A stretch of DNA of 64,000 nt, taken from assembly GCF_014333425.1 (NCBI RefSeq), contig NZ_JACRYT010000015.1:6603-70602 (forward strand). The letters run 5' to 3'. This document shows positions 62,990-64,000 of the stretch, piece after piece. A model generated the notes under the pieces. That model made no database searches and was not told the DNA's origin. It saw only the letters and a list, made by a program, of their open reading frames with translations. Source of the DNA: Zhenpiania hominis. GTDB lineage: Bacteria > Bacillota > Clostridia > Peptostreptococcales > Anaerovoracaceae. Each line of letters begins with the position of its first letter. Position 1 is the stretch's first letter. The position numbers were made by a program, and so were the translations under genes.

Positions 62990-63871
62990 ATGCAGAATAT
63001 GCACCATAAAAAGAGCTTCGTTATGCTCGAGGAGCAAAATCATAATTTTGCGCAGGATAAAACGAGGCCAATAAAAGGATACTTGAAAATCGAAACAGGA
63101 GGAGAACGGGGAGCGGTCCGGATCGGCGCGGATAATCTTCGTTACTTTGAACGGGGCGGATATGTCTACAAGCTGCTGTTCTTTGGAAAAAAGAATGAAA
63201 AAACCATCTATAAAATCGTTGGAAGCCTACTTTTGAGCAGTAGAGGAAGAGGGGAAACTTACCTGCGCTTGAACCCTGTAGATGTTGATGGGAAAGGAAA
63301 CGGACTGGAACACTTTCAGATTGCGGTTGTGGCGGCTGTTTCCACCACAGACAGCAGAGAGCCTCTTCATCCAATCCTGCGGGGAGATATGGAAGAAAAG
63401 GAAAAAATAAAATGCCAGAAATCCGGATCGGTTACATACAATCAGTATTATAATCAATACATACTTGAGTGCTGCGGGGAAATTGAAAACAAACGGGAAA
63501 TGTATGACAGGACGGTTCCGTTTAAGGAGGATAAAACGGATGCGGACTGGATTCGAGTTGTCAACCTGGGACGTTTCCCCATGGTGTCGCCGGGAGCTCG
63601 GTATATGATCTCTCGATATCGGCATTTTATTTTCGGAACAGATTTTAATTATTATTATATTGGGGTGCCGGGCCGGTTCCTAGAACAGGAACAGCCGGAT
63701 CAAGGAAGGTCCGGATTTGTTTTGTGGCAGCCAATTTTGGGTGCCGAAGGATACCATGCCGATGCGAAAGACGCGCCGCTAAAAAACAGGCAGGTCGCGT
63801 ATGGTTATTGGATTGCGGCGATTAATCGGAAGACCGGTGAGATCGAGTCCCCGTTTGGAGCAGAAAACTAA
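62990..63871 (+). CDS. Unrecognised conserved-looking protein, 293 residues
   Basis: A soluble protein without signal peptide or membrane segments. Two regions look compactly folded: about 40-125 (YVYKLLFFGKKNEKTIYKIV, LRLNPVDVDGKGNGLEHFQI) and about 185-285 (GRFPMVSPGARYMISRYRHF, DFNYYYIGVPGRFLEQEQPD, GYWIAAINRKTGEIE). The second is rich in Tyr, Gly and Arg. I do not know its function. It is divergent from the cvpA-like gene and ends at a terminator. AAGGAGG precedes the ATG. Confidence 0.72.
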   Translation: MQNMHHKKSFVMLEEQNHNFAQDKTRPIKGYLKIETGGERGAVRIGADNLRYFERGGYVYKLLFFGKKNEKTIYKIVGSLLLSSRGRGETYLRLNPVDVDGKGNGLEHFQIAVVAAVSTTDSREPLHPILRGDMEEKEKIKCQKSGSVTYNQYYNQYILECCGEIENKREMYDRTVPFKEDKTDADWIRVVNLGRFPMVSPGARYMISRYRHFIFGTDFNYYYIGVPGRFLEQEQPDQGRSGFVLWQPILGAEGYHADAKDAPLKNRQVAYGYWIAAINRKTGEIESPFGAEN

Positions 63872-63917
63872 GGAAATTCGCTGTCAAGCATTTTTGAAAA
63901 TGTCCCAAAAAATCTTT

Positions 63918-63952
63918 AAGATAGGCCCCGATGGATTCGGGGCTTATCTTTT
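63918..63952 (+). terminator. Terminator behind the last gene
   Basis: AAGATAGGCCCCGA (63918-63931) pairs with TCGGGGCTTATCTT (63937-63950) with one mismatch, followed by T residues. Confidence 0.92.
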
Positions 63953-64000
63953 ATGAGAGATTATGCTCCGTGATAATTAAAATATTGACAGCAGGAACCC

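Overview
The window is a chromosomal segment of a strictly anaerobic, amino-acid-fermenting member of the Clostridia. The support is the ydiF-like ABC-F / ACP / rex / groESL order, a CIRCE element, an arylpyruvate:ferredoxin oxidoreductase operon, a tungsten/molybdenum-type aldehyde ferredoxin oxidoreductase, class B sortase and Clostridia-style promoters and ribosome binding sites. The many short, lysine-rich, secreted fibronectin type III proteins suggest the Family XIII / Anaerovoracaceae neighbourhood; that family assignment is inference only.

1-6.4 kb is housekeeping: the 3' part of an ABC-F ATPase, acyl carrier protein, Rex, a convergent 8Fe ferredoxin, a P-loop/Asp23-like protein coupled to an 8-oxoguanine glycosylase, and CIRCE-controlled groES-groEL. 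6.6-11.3 kb holds a secreted subtilisin with three Fn3 repeats and two tandem secreted Fn3/Big2 paralogues. 11.3-23.1 kb has ferritin, an IclR regulator, a secreted metallophosphoesterase with a YibE/F membrane protein, a FIST-aldehyde dehydrogenase operon, a VanY-type carboxypeptidase and guaB-guaA.

23.07-28.40 kb is an AT-rich insertion just behind guaA. It carries one leftward operon: AbiEi/AbiEii toxin-antitoxin, a BcgI-like bifunctional restriction-modification subunit, its two-domain specificity subunit, a 30-residue membrane peptide and a 102-residue protein. Near-identical 18-bp repeats lie at both ends, an imperfect copy of the guaA 3' end sits at the far end, and a displaced terminator-like hairpin follows. 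No integrase is visible.

28.4-36.4 kb is accessory: unknown proteins, a 197-bp foldback element, a SNF2 helicase/SWIM pair, an XRE regulator, a stand-alone HIRAN protein, and a long leader with a five-codon peptide, a terminator and competing anti-Shine-Dalgarno pairings in front of a Mef-like efflux pump. 37.8-45.5 kb contains a flavoprotein and diguanylate cyclase, small regulators, and an acyl-CoA ligase/thioesterase/LysR/ketoacyl synthase group. 46-50.8 kb has an old-yellow-enzyme reductase, an APC permease, a saccharopine dehydrogenase-like gene lacking its nucleotide-binding N-terminus, and a membrane-bound LuxR regulator.

50.9-53.3 kb is an aldehyde ferredoxin oxidoreductase with a MoaD/ThiS-like protein behind a candidate molybdenum/tungsten-cofactor riboswitch. 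54.1-59.6 kb is a paaK-iorA-iorB-paaK-ACT operon expected to oxidise aromatic 2-oxo acids to aryl-acetyl-CoA with reduction of ferredoxin. The rest holds two more secreted Fn3 proteins, sortase B, a CvpA-like protein and an unrecognised protein. I saw no rRNA, tRNA, CRISPR array or intact insertion sequence.
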